Positions 25,620 to 35,452 of a stretch of 64,000 bases of DNA are shown here, one piece after another. The position numbers and the translations under genes were made by a program. The stretch is from assembly GCA_964531325.1 (NCBI GenBank), contig CAZHCW010000016.1, forward strand, positions 1 through 64,000, in the 5' to 3' direction. Under the pieces are notes generated by a model, which made no database searches, was not told the origin of the DNA, and saw only the letters and a program-made list of their open reading frames with translations. The DNA is from UTCHB3 sp964531325. GTDB taxonomy: Bacteria > Bacteroidota > Ignavibacteria > Ignavibacteriales > Ignavibacteriaceae. The first letter of the stretch is position 1; each line of letters begins with the position of its first letter.

Positions 25620-26583
25620 GAGAGCTTTTTATGTAATTACAACTCTTGCACTGATATCGTTTACGGTAGTCTTCAGCTTGAGGGGTGAACAGAAAAGTGA
25701 ACGACCAAAATATATGCTTGTGATCCATGGTGGTGCCGGTGCAATCGATGCAAATATGCCCGAGGAGATAAAAAACAGGTATTATTCAAGTCTTAGAAAT
25801 GCCCTCGAAATTGGTGAAAAGATTCTGAAGTCGGGTGGTAAAAGCCTTGATGCAGTTGAAGCTGTAGTTAACTTTCTCGAAGACGATTCCATGTTTAACG
25901 CCGGAAAAGGGGCAGTTCTGAACAGTGAGGGGTATGCACAGTTGGATGCTTCGATAATGGATGGTAAAACTCTTAATGCAGGTGCCGTTGCAGCGGTGGA
26001 GCATATTAAAAATCCCATCAGCGGAGCAAGAGTGGTGATGGAAAAGACCAAACATGTGATGATGACGGGCGCCGGTGCCGAGAAAGTTGCTGAACTTAAC
26101 GGATTGACACTTGTTGATCGGGCTTATTTTATTACCAGTGAAAGAACAAATTCATGGAATAAAGCGAACTCAAAAGGGACTGTTGGCTGTGCCGCTTTAG
26201 ACATGGAAGGAAATCTGGCTGCTGCCACCTCAACGGGTGGAATGACGAATAAACTTGTAGGCAGAATAGGTGATTCACCAATTATCGGGGCAGGCACTTA
26301 TGCAAACAACAAAACTCTGGCAATTTCCGCCACGGGTAAAGGAGAAAAATTTATAAAGTATAATGTTGCATTCAGAATCTCTGCGCTGATGGAATATAAA
26401 GATATGTCGTTGGAAGAAGCTTGTAACGAAGTAATGTTTAAACAGTTGGAACCCAACGACGGCGGGATCGTTGCAGTTGATAAAAACGGTAATTTTGCAC
26501 TTGTCTTCAATACGGAATCGATGTTCAGAGGAGTGACAGGTGAAGGACTAACCCCGGAGGTAAAAATATGGAAAACAAAATAA
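25609..26583 (+). CDS. Isoaspartyl peptidase / plant-type L-asparaginase
   Basis: A 324-residue Ntn-hydrolase precursor. Autocleavage should expose T191 in SKGTVGCAA; other family marks are VIHGGAGA (38-45), FNAGKGAVL (96-104) and TSTGGMTNK, which lines the substrate site. A hydrophobic segment at 6-24 suggests export or anchoring, unlike the cytoplasmic enterobacterial IaaA. Possible starts are TTG 25594, ATG 25600 and ATG 25609; I chose 25609 because the signal segment begins there and a GAGGATGAAGAAG stretch precedes it. It overlaps the amidase and DinB genes. Confidence 0.9.
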   Translation: MKIRRAFYVITTLALISFTVVFSLRGEQKSERPKYMLVIHGGAGAIDANMPEEIKNRYYSSLRNALEIGEKILKSGGKSLDAVEAVVNFLEDDSMFNAGKGAVLNSEGYAQLDASIMDGKTLNAGAVAAVEHIKNPISGARVVMEKTKHVMMTGAGAEKVAELNGLTLVDRAYFITSERTNSWNKANSKGTVGCAALDMEGNLAAATSTGGMTNKLVGRIGDSPIIGAGTYANNKTLAISATGKGEKFIKYNVAFRISALMEYKDMSLEEACNEVMFKQLEPNDGGIVAVDKNGNFALVFNTESMFRGVTGEGLTPEVKIWKTK

Positions 26584-27110
26584 ACATCCCTTTCCCAAAA
26601 CCGGGTGAATATCCGGAATATTATGGCACCTATTACAAACAGATAAATCAGCAAGTTCATATTTTCGATATGATGGAATTACAGCGCAGCAGATTAATCG
26701 CTGCTGTTTCCTCTCTCTCAAATGAAAAGCAACATTTCAGATATGCAGAGGGGAAGTGGAGTGTTCTTGAGGTTCTTGGTCACTGCATTGATACAGAAAG
26801 GATATTTGGTTATCGTGTTCTTGGTTTTGTAAGAGGTGAAACCCAATCACTACCCGGATATGATGAAAATATCTATGTCGCCGAAGGGAATTTTAACAAA
26901 AGGTCGTTACAATCTCTGATCAAGGAATTTAATGGACTTCGTGAAGCGAATCTGGCATTGTTTGAATCGTTAAGTGAGGATGATTTTGCAAAAACCGGTG
27001 TTGCAAATGACAGGAAAATGAAAGTGAATGCTCTTGTCTATTTAATACCGGCACACCTTGAGCATCATCTTCAGATTCTTAAGGAGAGATACGGGGTCAG
27101 CGGAGTTTAA
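26568..27110 (+). CDS. DinB-like metal-binding four-helix protein
   Basis: A 180-residue protein of the DinB/YfiT superfamily. The likely metal ligands are H72 in LGHCIDTER and the H163/H167 group in PAHLEHHLQ. Relatives are bacillithiol- or mycothiol-dependent transferases or of unknown function, so no reaction is assigned. A strong GGAGG Shine-Dalgarno at 26556-26560 lies 7 bp before the ATG, inside the upstream gene. Its 3' end overlaps the convergent waaA gene by 14 bp, with no terminator between them. Confidence 0.85.
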   Translation: MENKINIPFPKPGEYPEYYGTYYKQINQQVHIFDMMELQRSRLIAAVSSLSNEKQHFRYAEGKWSVLEVLGHCIDTERIFGYRVLGFVRGETQSLPGYDENIYVAEGNFNKRSLQSLIKEFNGLREANLALFESLSEDDFAKTGVANDRKMKVNALVYLIPAHLEHHLQILKERYGVSGV

Positions 27111-28374
27111 GAACTTCCTCTATTTTTTCAAGAATAATTTTTGTTGCGCCGGTGTTTCCCTCAACGAAATTCCGGCTTTTGTTCCCGGCATCCCTTCTTT
27201 TATCGTCATCACTCATAAATGATCTGAGTGTTTTATACATCTCTTTTTTTGTTCTCACCATAAATCCGCCACCGGCATCCATAAGTTGACCGACCTCCTG
27301 CGAGTTTCCGGTTTTGGGTCCAAAAACGACCGGAATTCCATATACTGCAGCTTCAAGTGTGTTGTGAACATTCGATTTAAAGCTTCCGCCTACAAAGGCT
27401 ATATCCGCATAGGAGTAGAGAGTCAGCAAAATTCCGATTGAGTCAACTATAATTATCCTCTCGTTATTGTAACTGTTGAGGAATGAAAATCGGATTGTTG
27501 GTTCAATTCCGGCAAACTCATTTTCAAGTTTTTCAAGGTGAAGGAGATTGGGCTCGTGAGGAACAAGTATAAAAACAACATTGTCAAAATATTTAAGAAG
27601 TTTTTTGACAGAGGGGAGTAAAACCTCTTCATCCTCTTCCCAGATACTTCCGGCAACCATCACTTTTTTTCCGACAAAAATCTCTGACTTTATCAAATTT
27701 TTCTCTTTTGCTATAGCGGCACGATCGTAAACCCGGTCAAATCTTGTGTCACCACTAACAAGGAGTCGATCGTCATTTAGACCAAAACACCTGAAATTCT
27801 CAAGATCTGAAGCAGACACAGTGAGGATTTGATCAAAATTACCAAAAAGCATTTTATGAAATGATCGCAGAAAAAATGAACGCCTTGCTGAATTTTCCCT
27901 CATTGTTGCATCCACAAGAAGAACCGGGATGCCCGCAGATTTTACAGCCAAAACATGATGGGGCCAAATGTCGTATCTCATGAAAATTGCAAGTTTTGGG
28001 GAAACTGTATTTACAAATTTTTTGGCATTTGACCATGAATCGAGAGGAAGATAGGTAACCGCATCGGCATGCGGGTATTTTACCGAGTTTTCATAACCTG
28101 ATGGAGAGAAAAAAGTAACAAAAATATTGAAGTTACCTCTCTTTTTAAGGTTTTCAATAATCGGTTTAGCCTGTTCAAATTCTCCCAGTGATGAAGAGTG
28201 GAACCATACAGTTATTTTGTCTTTGTCAAATTTAGCAACTTTTTTGGCTATTCCCTCAAACAGGTTTTGCCGTCCCACAACTCCTTTTTTGATTTTAGCA
28301 TTAAAGAAGGATGCAATCCGCATAACAAGGGAGAAAAAAGGAATAAAGAGTATTTTATAAAAAAAGAGCAACAA
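27097..28374 (-). CDS. waaA: Kdo transferase (3-deoxy-D-manno-octulosonate transferase)
   Basis: A 425-residue protein with an N-terminal membrane segment and a GT30 fold. The SSLGEFEQAKP stretch carries the conserved catalytic Glu, followed by TFFSPSGYE, FMRYDIWPH and the C-terminal VGGSFKSNVHNTLEAA donor-site motif. It adds Kdo to lipid A precursor at the inner membrane, showing that the host makes LPS. It starts at TTG with GAGGA 7 bp upstream and is the last of nine genes in the minus-strand glycan operon, 3 bp after the heptosyltransferase gene. Confidence 0.93.
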   Translation of the reverse strand: MLLFFYKILFIPFFSLVMRIASFFNAKIKKGVVGRQNLFEGIAKKVAKFDKDKITVWFHSSSLGEFEQAKPIIENLKKRGNFNIFVTFFSPSGYENSVKYPHADAVTYLPLDSWSNAKKFVNTVSPKLAIFMRYDIWPHHVLAVKSAGIPVLLVDATMRENSARRSFFLRSFHKMLFGNFDQILTVSASDLENFRCFGLNDDRLLVSGDTRFDRVYDRAAIAKEKNLIKSEIFVGKKVMVAGSIWEEDEEVLLPSVKKLLKYFDNVVFILVPHEPNLLHLEKLENEFAGIEPTIRFSFLNSYNNERIIIVDSIGILLTLYSYADIAFVGGSFKSNVHNTLEAAVYGIPVVFGPKTGNSQEVGQLMDAGGGFMVRTKKEMYKTLRSFMSDDDKRRDAGNKSRNFVEGNTGATKIILEKIEEVLKLR

Positions 28375-28377
28375 TTG

Positions 28378-29355
28378 TTAGTCCTCGTAAACCAGACGGG
28401 AGAGACTTTCAAAGACATCCGCCGGTTGAATATCTGTTAAACATTTAAAATGTTTTTGTGGGCAATAACTCTTCCCGATGTGGGAACAGGGTCGGCACGA
28501 CAGTGAGTCGTTTTCGATCACAATACTTTTGTTTTTATATGGAGTAAATCCAAATTCCTGAACTGTGGAACCAAAAATCACGAGTACAGGTGTTTTTACA
28601 GCACAGGAAAGATGCATCAAACCCGAATCGCATGTAACAGCAGCTTTACACTGAGCTAAAATAGAAGATATCTTAAAAAGTTCGTTTTCGGAGCAGAGGT
28701 TTATTACTCCCGGTTCCGACTCTTGAATTGCTGCGCAAATTTTAATATCGCTTGTTCCACCAATAAGAACAGGAATTGCACCCGAATCGAGTATCATCCT
28801 GCATAAAACAGTAAAATGGTATTCGGGCCATCTTTTTGTAAAATGTTTTGAACCGGGGGCGATGGCGATGTAGTCGTGTCGCGGGTCGAGGGGTACCTCT
28901 TGAACGGGGAATTTCATCTCCAACCCCTCGTTATCAAGCTCAAAACCGGGAAGATATCCACTTCTTTTAATTGACAGGGCATATCTTTCGGGTATCTGTG
29001 GAAAATTTTCAAGCAGGTTTAGTTTGAAGTTAACCAGGAGGAATTTTTTTACATTCGACTTGTTAAACCTGATTTTTCTCTCAACTCCGGAGGTGAGTTT
29101 TATCGATTTTATATTGTTTTGAAGATCAATTACCAGATCGTAGCCACCGGCTGTAAGATCATCAAGTGAGGTTTCCTCTCTGAAAATATATACTTTTCTT
29201 AGGTGAGGATTAAACTCAAGGGCCTCTTTGTTCTCAATTTTTGTAAGGTAATCGATATTACAATCCGGAAGATGCTTTTTTAACGATCTGATGACGGGAG
29301 TGGTCAGCAGAATGTCTCCAAGAGAGCTAAGTCTTATAATTAAGATATTTTTCAT
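28378..29355 (-). CDS. GT9 heptosyltransferase-like glycosyltransferase
   Basis: A 325-residue GT-B enzyme of family 9. The N-terminus IIRLSSLGDILLTTP, the middle APGSKHFTKRWPEYHF and the C-terminal SGLMHLSCAVKTPVLVIFG are typical of ADP-heptose:LPS heptosyltransferases. A Cys-rich stretch near the end (CRPCSHIGKSYC then C) is common to this family. It should extend the LPS core next to Kdo and is encoded directly upstream of waaA, which fits. Whether heptose is the true donor cannot be told. Confidence 0.88.
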   Translation of the reverse strand: MKNILIIRLSSLGDILLTTPVIRSLKKHLPDCNIDYLTKIENKEALEFNPHLRKVYIFREETSLDDLTAGGYDLVIDLQNNIKSIKLTSGVERKIRFNKSNVKKFLLVNFKLNLLENFPQIPERYALSIKRSGYLPGFELDNEGLEMKFPVQEVPLDPRHDYIAIAPGSKHFTKRWPEYHFTVLCRMILDSGAIPVLIGGTSDIKICAAIQESEPGVINLCSENELFKISSILAQCKAAVTCDSGLMHLSCAVKTPVLVIFGSTVQEFGFTPYKNKSIVIENDSLSCRPCSHIGKSYCPQKHFKCLTDIQPADVFESLSRLVYED

Positions 29356-29360
29356 ACCGG

Positions 29361-30269
29361 TTACCTGCGAGGTATCATATTTTTTGATTTAAGAAAGAAG
29401 ATGATTCGCACCAAAGGATTCAGTCGTTTACTCCTCAGATAAAAATTTGAAAATGCTTTTTTTGAAAGAGTATTTTCTTCTACAGGAATTTTCACCAATT
29501 TCGGGAGTGAATCAAAATCATCCACATTAAATATTTTTGTGCTTTTAGTGTGTGTGCCACCCCCGTCTGCTCCAATATTTTTAAGTAACGATTTTCCTGG
29601 GTAGAGGGTTAACATCTCATTTAAGAAGATTGAGGCATCCCATCTTATTGCCCACGAATCAACTTTCCCGTCAATCTGATTTTTCAACATTCTAACTTTT
29701 GAGGCAGCACCATAATAATCAAATTCGTCCAACAGCTTTTTTTCTGTAAGCTCTTGCAGTAATTTTTCTCCACTCTCCTCGAATAGATTCCAGGCTCTTT
29801 TCCAGGTTGCCCATCCCCAACAGTCGGCTCCTCTCATAAAAAAGAAATCGGGAAGTTTTTCTTTTAATGGATAACAATAAGCATGCACTGAGGCAACTTT
29901 TGGGTCATCTTTGTATAACTCAAGGTTAAAATTCATATAACTCAAAAAAGACGGGGCAACCTCCATATCATCCTCCAAAACAATTATCTCATTATGCTCC
30001 TGAAACAGAGCAGTAACTCCATCAATAATTGACCTTGCAAGACCCTTGTTTTTGTCAGAGTAAAAATGGTGTACTGATCTGAATCCTTCCAAACGCGAGA
30101 TAATTTCCCTTACCTCATTTACCTCTCTCTTTTCATCTTCATTTCTTCCTCCATCGGAAAAAATGAAGAGGTCGGTATCTTTCGCCTCAGGATTTGCAGC
30201 CAGCGACTTGATAGTCGATTTTGTGTGTTCAGGTCTCTTAAAGACAAAAAGGACAACAGGGGCGGTCAT
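29361..30269 (-). CDS. Family-2-like glycosyltransferase
   Basis: A 302-residue GT-A fold protein. The N-terminus PVVLFVFKRPEHTKS and the sugar-nucleotide/metal motif VLEDDMEVAPSF (an EDD variant of DxD) identify a glycosyltransferase; GADCWGWATWKRAW is a conserved acceptor-side motif of this subgroup. No membrane segment is seen, so it acts on the cytoplasmic face of the inner membrane. The start overlaps the upstream methyltransferase stop by 4 bp. The sugar transferred is unknown. Confidence 0.85.
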   Translation of the reverse strand: MTAPVVLFVFKRPEHTKSTIKSLAANPEAKDTDLFIFSDGGRNEDEKREVNEVREIISRLEGFRSVHHFYSDKNKGLARSIIDGVTALFQEHNEIIVLEDDMEVAPSFLSYMNFNLELYKDDPKVASVHAYCYPLKEKLPDFFFMRGADCWGWATWKRAWNLFEESGEKLLQELTEKKLLDEFDYYGAASKVRMLKNQIDGKVDSWAIRWDASIFLNEMLTLYPGKSLLKNIGADGGGTHTKSTKIFNVDDFDSLPKLVKIPVEENTLSKKAFSNFYLRSKRLNPLVRIIFFLKSKNMIPRR

Positions 30270-30895
30270 TTTTTAATGAAGTCCATTACGAGAGAAGTGT
30301 AAACCGGTTTTCCGCCAACATTTCGGTCATCGTTTATCAATGATCTGGAAACATATCCGAAGTCGTCATTGACATAGCCCTGGTGAAAAACTCCATGTTC
30401 GTCCCAATATTCAATGGCATGTGCTTCAAAACCATATTTCTCGAACCAGCCACCGAGAGTTTTGTATGTAAAAAGTTGTCTGTGATCGTGGGCTCCGGCA
30501 CCTGACCCACCCGGTTTTACATAATCGATATAAACAGGATCGGTGTGATAGCCATCAGGAACGGCAATTCTTATTCTGGCATTTTTATTGGAATATTTAA
30601 AAAGATTTGAAATAATTAATTCCAGATTACTGTCACTAATATGTTCAAATACATGCTCGGCAAGCACAAAATCAATCTTCCTCTCGGAGAAATAGAGCTT
30701 AAAATCTGACTCTTTCGTCAAGTCGAGAGTTGCAATATCAGTTGAAAACCAACCTCCGAAGTGGGTACCACCGGCACCAACTACGAGTTTGATTGTCTTG
30801 TTTTTACTCTGATATGATTTCCAGGCTATCAGGGAGAAAAACTTTAGAACAGGTGCAAAAGCAAAATATATTTTAATTCTTAGTTCTCTAAACAT
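30266..30895 (-). CDS. SAM-dependent methyltransferase-like protein
   Basis: A 209-residue class I methyltransferase-like protein. The motif I region KLVVGAGGTHFGGWF is recognisable, followed by FVLAEHVFEHI (motif II region) and RIRIAVPDGYH. The N-terminal 20 residues are hydrophobic and could tether it to the membrane. It starts exactly after the stop of the upstream methyltransferase gene. In a surface-glycan operon it probably methylates a sugar or a lipid-linked glycan. Confidence 0.78.
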   Translation of the reverse strand: MFRELRIKIYFAFAPVLKFFSLIAWKSYQSKNKTIKLVVGAGGTHFGGWFSTDIATLDLTKESDFKLYFSERKIDFVLAEHVFEHISDSNLELIISNLFKYSNKNARIRIAVPDGYHTDPVYIDYVKPGGSGAGAHDHRQLFTYKTLGGWFEKYGFEAHAIEYWDEHGVFHQGYVNDDFGYVSRSLINDDRNVGGKPVYTSLVMDFIKK

Positions 30896-31558
30896 CTATA
30901 TTCCCATGCAATTAATTGATTTGTAAAAAATTGAAGTACATTTATTAAAGGTAACGCCGGGAGCCATACCCCAGAAGTCAATTTTTTTGAATCCTGATTT
31001 CAGAATCTCGTTTATGGTTGACTGGTATTCGTCTCTTTCGGAATCATCAAGAATAATAACACCTCTTTCTGATAGTGCCGGAATGCAGTTTACCATAGAT
31101 TCGTTTCTGAAGATTGCATCCACTATCACAACATCAAATTTTTGATCGAAATCGAATATTCTTTTCGAATAGACATCAGGGTCTGTTGATGTTACCGATT
31201 CAATTATACAATTGAGTGGAAGTTTTGGTTTCAGTTGATTAAGCCATGCAGTATCACTTTCAATTGAAGTAAGACTATCGACTCGTGACGAAAAATAGAT
31301 TGTTGAATTCCCTGCACCGTATTCAAAAATTTTGATGCTTTTATCAAGCCTGGATTCCATGAAAGATATAAAGCTCAGTGTAAACCAGGGTAGTGAATTT
31401 CCGGTTTTATCGACAGGAAACCCATTCAGATATGATCTAATCCACCCCGTTTCAAGCAAATAACCACTGTGATAAAATGAAACCAGCACATTTATCAGTT
31501 TTGGTTTAGTGAGTAGTTTGAAGAATGTATTTATTTTTTGGGAAAGCGTAACTGCCAT
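30896..31558 (-). CDS. Class I SAM-dependent methyltransferase
   Basis: A 220-residue protein. Motif I is FEYGAGNSTIYF, with a following acidic residue in SIESD, then VVIVDAIF and GVIILDDSERDEY, a pattern of small-molecule O-methyltransferases acting on sugars. The start lies 28 bp inside the flippase gene, so translation is coupled. The substrate is likely to be a cell-surface glycan, by context only. Confidence 0.82.
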   Translation of the reverse strand: MAVTLSQKINTFFKLLTKPKLINVLVSFYHSGYLLETGWIRSYLNGFPVDKTGNSLPWFTLSFISFMESRLDKSIKIFEYGAGNSTIYFSSRVDSLTSIESDTAWLNQLKPKLPLNCIIESVTSTDPDVYSKRIFDFDQKFDVVIVDAIFRNESMVNCIPALSERGVIILDDSERDEYQSTINEILKSGFKKIDFWGMAPGVTFNKCTSIFYKSINCMGI

Positions 31559-32874
31559 AATCCTGTTAGTGCCTTTGGTAAGTTTACAAGAGCCAGTGAT
31601 TTAAACATCATAAACGCCTGTTCTCTTGTTTTTGGAAAAAATAATAGTGTAAAAGTAGCAAAATTATACGATATCAATGTCGCCAATGCAGAACCGACAA
31701 TCCCCATTTCGGGGATCAACAAAAAGTTGAGAATTATATTTAACACCAAACCTGCGAGTGTTCGTATAAAAGCCAGTTTAGTGAAATTCTCTATCACGAG
31801 ATACTGAGAACTCGCTACTCCAAGAAATGTTCCTACTCCTGCCCATATGTAAATGGTGAGCACCGGTGCTGCGGGAAGAAACTTTTGTCCCAATAGAAGA
31901 ACTATAATCTCTTCCGAAAAAAATGTTACGGGTATTGCAATTGCAATGGAAATAAAAGAGAGAAGATCGTATAGCTTTTGTAATCTTGATTTGTAAAGTT
32001 CTTCACTAACGCCCTTTGCGCTCACAATAGCCGGAAGAAGAGAGCTTGAGATTGCCATGGGAATGAAGTACCATGCCTCACACAATCTAACTGCTGCTGC
32101 ATAATACCCGTTTTGTTCAGGGCTGAGCATATTGGTAATAAATATTTGTCCCACTCTGATGTAAATAGAGACTGCAAGACTTGCAAGGATTAAAGGCCAG
32201 GCATCTTGGAAAAGTCTTTTTGCTACATATGTGTTAAATCGCCATTTGAGAATCTTTTCTTTACGGAGCGTAAAAACCAGAACAAATCCTGCGGCAATTA
32301 GTATGGGCTCAAGTGCCTGAATAAAAGCGAACCAGACCAATCCACCGGAAAGCAGAATCATCAATAAACGAAATAATGAAGCCAGCATTGCAGAGGACGA
32401 CTGAACACTTGCTGAAAATTTTGCCTGAACTTTTCCTTGAAAATAGAATTCGATTACATGGAATGCCTGGAAAATTGTACCTGCGGAAACAATGTAGATC
32501 AATAAAGCGACATCGTCAGATTCATTGTTGATTTGGACGGCAAACCATGTAATTATGAGTACTGCTGCTGAACCAACCACTCGCAACATAAATGCTGAAC
32601 CAAGGATGGTGTTTTGTTCTTCGGGGAACTTTACGAGCTCCCTGACGAGGATGTTGTCGAGTCCAAAGTTAGCAATACTTGCAAAAAGGAGGGCAAAACT
32701 TACAGCGTAGGAGAGGATACCAAATTGATCGGGTCCAAGATATCTGACAAGAAAAATTCCTATAAAGAAGCTTAAAAGGAGCTTAATCACCCTTTCGGCG
32801 AACATCCAGGAAGTATTTACAAAATACTTCCTGAATGACTCGGAACCGAAATTAATTTTGGTTTTACTCTGCAA
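31531..32874 (-). CDS. Wzx-like polysaccharide flippase
   Basis: A 447-residue membrane protein with about 12 to 14 hydrophobic segments and the MATE/MOP-type pattern of oligosaccharide flippases: RVIKLLLSFFIGIFLVRYLGP at the start, SYAVSFALLFASIANFGLDN, then FGLDNILVREL. It should turn lipid-linked oligosaccharides from the inner to the outer face of the membrane. It starts at TTG preceded by a purine-rich AGGAAGAGG, inside the last codons of the YfhO gene (11-bp overlap). Confidence 0.9.
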   Translation of the reverse strand: MQSKTKINFGSESFRKYFVNTSWMFAERVIKLLLSFFIGIFLVRYLGPDQFGILSYAVSFALLFASIANFGLDNILVRELVKFPEEQNTILGSAFMLRVVGSAAVLIITWFAVQINNESDDVALLIYIVSAGTIFQAFHVIEFYFQGKVQAKFSASVQSSSAMLASLFRLLMILLSGGLVWFAFIQALEPILIAAGFVLVFTLRKEKILKWRFNTYVAKRLFQDAWPLILASLAVSIYIRVGQIFITNMLSPEQNGYYAAAVRLCEAWYFIPMAISSSLLPAIVSAKGVSEELYKSRLQKLYDLLSFISIAIAIPVTFFSEEIIVLLLGQKFLPAAPVLTIYIWAGVGTFLGVASSQYLVIENFTKLAFIRTLAGLVLNIILNFLLIPEMGIVGSALATLISYNFATFTLLFFPKTREQAFMMFKSLALVNLPKALTGLWQLRFPKK

Positions 32875-35428
32875 CCTCTTCCTTCTTCTTCGACTTCAGG
32901 TATCCGATGATCAAAGTGATTATCAGACCAAATACTACAAAAGAACTGAGTGTTAGAGCAGTGTATTTTGCAATAAAGAAACTTTCGGGGGCATACTCAA
33001 ATTTTACTTTTTTAGTCCCTTTGGGCACTACTATACCCATAAAGTTGTGGTTGGCATTGTGAATTTCCACTTCTTTACCATCTGCATAAGCATGCCATCC
33101 CTTTTTATGATAGGTGGTACTGAAGAAGAGGAAATTGTTACCTGAAGTTGTAACATCAAGTTCAAGGATTTCATCCGTATATTTTGTGATCTTTGAAGTG
33201 ACGGTTGAATCGATTGGATCAACTTTTACATCGTGTCCTGACACAAAAGCAACATCTTGAGGTTTAAATTTATTGTCTCTCACCATTTCAAGAATTTCGA
33301 GAGGTTTTTTGTTTTCCACCCGGTTAACAAAAAAAGCTCTTGGTAAAGCGTTTTTATTTTCCAGGACGAAAGTTTTTGTAGTTGTATCCACAGCAACGGG
33401 GACACATCCTTCAAACGGAATTCCCGGTTGGTCGAGTACAAGATATTTTGTGCCGGTCATATTAATAAAGGTCTCATTTGCAGGAGTTTTCAAAATATCA
33501 AGATAATCCTGATATGGTCTCGGTTTTATTGCCGAGTAGCCATAAACATCCTCCAGGAGGAAGTAAGCATTAAAGTTGCCATTATTCTGAATTGAACCCC
33601 GTGAACCATCCATTTTCAGGTTGAGTATCCTGAACGGACTTGATTGATTATCTTTTTGTGCTCTAATTGCCTTAACATAATATGGTTCGGCAAATTCGAT
33701 ACTTTTCGATGGTGCATCGGTGTATTCAGCTCCTCTTGAAGAGACCCTCCAAAGATCTGCAACACAGAGTAAAACAACAACAGAGGTAAAAACCAATGCT
33801 GAAACGCGTTTTTTAATAAAAAACCATGCAAGCCAAAAGGCAACAGCGACAATCAGGAAATTGATGATAGCATCGTTTGCAAACATTTCACCGGCGGCAT
33901 TCCCAACAATAGCTATCGCTTCTTTAGGATATTGAGCAGCTTTTTCTGACAAAGCGAAACGATTTGATACCCAGGAGATCATTCCACTTCTTCCAAGAAG
34001 GGAGAATACAAAAAGTACCGAAGATGCCCCGGCAACTCCCATGATAACTTTCTCCCATTTCACATTTTTCTCTTTACCGAGCTCAACTATTTTCAAGAGA
34101 CCCAATCCGGCAAGTATAGGCATAACCATCTGCGGGATAACAAGGATCATTGATGGAACCCTGAACTTATCGAAATTAGGGAAATAGTTAAAAAGCAGGT
34201 CGAAGAATAACGGGAAATTTCTTCCAAAAGAGATAAAAATAGCAAGAGCTGTCAGAATGGTAAGGAACATCACAAATGGTTCACGCCAGCGGCTTACCAT
34301 ACCAAAGAGGGCGAGGAAGAAGACAAGAACACCCATATACATTGCCACATCCACAAAAGGCATCTGACCAAAATAGGTGTTCAACTTATATTTTTCGCCA
34401 TTGATAATCTGTTCAGAATTGCCAAATCCATACCATGACGGGATGATAAATGTCATCACTTCGCCGGGTGAAAATGACCAGTCCGTATGATATTTATAAT
34501 ATTCTGAATTTTTACTTTTATCTTCTTCTCCACCTGTTTGCGCCGATTTGTCGAGAATACTTGCGGTTCCACGGGTTGAGTGGGGGGTATATTCGTAAAT
34601 CTGGGTAAGATTATCTGCCTGAATACCAATTGCAATAAGAGATGCGCCTGCAAAAAGGAGAGCTGATTTGATTGTGGTTTTTAGCAGTCCGTTATCTTTT
34701 ATTATAAGTGCCCGGGTAATGTAAAAGATAAAGAAAATTGCAACTGTAAACAGAATATAAAAGATTATCTGAACATGGAAGCCCTGAACTATGAGCTGAA
34801 GAGCTATTGTCAGAATAAAAAAGTCGATAAGCCGAAATTTCTTTTGATTTCGGAGCAGGATCAAAAAGATCACCGGAAAAAAAGCCAAGGCTGTCAACTT
34901 TGTAACATGTCCAATATAGAGGAAAACAACCAACCCTGTGGAAAGTGCCGTAGCAAGGGAAGAAAAAAGGCTCACCATTGTGTTTTTGGTAAGCATTTTC
35001 ATCAGATAAAATGTTGTGATTCCGAGAACGATGAGGTAAAAAGCCCATCTGACAAAATCATTGCCAAACACCCATACAAATGACTCACGAATTGAGGTTA
35101 GAGCCACATAAATAAGGTTGAACCAGGTGTAACCAACCGACAATGCATACGCCGGCATACCGGTAAAGATATGGGGGTTCCAGAGAGTAAAACCTTCCCT
35201 TGCTTTTTGTAGATAGGATGCTGCGCTTTCGGAAGCAATAATATCTCCTGACTGGAAGATTTTTCCCTGAAAGAACAGAGGTGACAGGAAAATAAGGAAA
35301 ATCACGATAATCAGACCAATAACCGAGAGATTCAGATATTTAGCCGGTACATTTGCATCCAGATCAAAACCGATTGGTTCTTTCTCTTTTTTCCTTATTT
35401 CCTTTACGGTATTTGTCTTTTTAGCCAT
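32864..35428 (-). CDS. YfhO-family integral membrane protein
   Basis: An 854-residue protein with about 12 or more membrane segments in the first 570 residues, a soluble extracytoplasmic domain (about 580-805) and a last membrane helix followed by KSKKKEEVAE. The FQSGDIIASESAASYL region and LWNPHIFTGMPAYA loop are typical of YfhO-like proteins, which resemble GT-C glycosyltransferases and in Gram-positive bacteria take part in lipoteichoic-acid glycosylation. Here, inside an LPS/glycan operon, it may move a sugar from a lipid carrier onto surface glycan. Catalytic residues are not assigned. Confidence 0.85.
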   Translation of the reverse strand: MAKKTNTVKEIRKKEKEPIGFDLDANVPAKYLNLSVIGLIIVIFLIFLSPLFFQGKIFQSGDIIASESAASYLQKAREGFTLWNPHIFTGMPAYALSVGYTWFNLIYVALTSIRESFVWVFGNDFVRWAFYLIVLGITTFYLMKMLTKNTMVSLFSSLATALSTGLVVFLYIGHVTKLTALAFFPVIFLILLRNQKKFRLIDFFILTIALQLIVQGFHVQIIFYILFTVAIFFIFYITRALIIKDNGLLKTTIKSALLFAGASLIAIGIQADNLTQIYEYTPHSTRGTASILDKSAQTGGEEDKSKNSEYYKYHTDWSFSPGEVMTFIIPSWYGFGNSEQIINGEKYKLNTYFGQMPFVDVAMYMGVLVFFLALFGMVSRWREPFVMFLTILTALAIFISFGRNFPLFFDLLFNYFPNFDKFRVPSMILVIPQMVMPILAGLGLLKIVELGKEKNVKWEKVIMGVAGASSVLFVFSLLGRSGMISWVSNRFALSEKAAQYPKEAIAIVGNAAGEMFANDAIINFLIVAVAFWLAWFFIKKRVSALVFTSVVVLLCVADLWRVSSRGAEYTDAPSKSIEFAEPYYVKAIRAQKDNQSSPFRILNLKMDGSRGSIQNNGNFNAYFLLEDVYGYSAIKPRPYQDYLDILKTPANETFINMTGTKYLVLDQPGIPFEGCVPVAVDTTTKTFVLENKNALPRAFFVNRVENKKPLEILEMVRDNKFKPQDVAFVSGHDVKVDPIDSTVTSKITKYTDEILELDVTTSGNNFLFFSTTYHKKGWHAYADGKEVEIHNANHNFMGIVVPKGTKKVKFEYAPESFFIAKYTALTLSSFVVFGLIITLIIGYLKSKKKEEVAE

Positions 35429-35452
35429 TAAAACTCCGGGTTGAAATTTGTT

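Noticed and set aside
27097..27110. Overlap of DinB-like and waaA 3' ends as a frameshift or misassembly
   Set aside because: Both proteins reach normal family ends; a 14-bp convergent overlap is ordinary in compact genomes.
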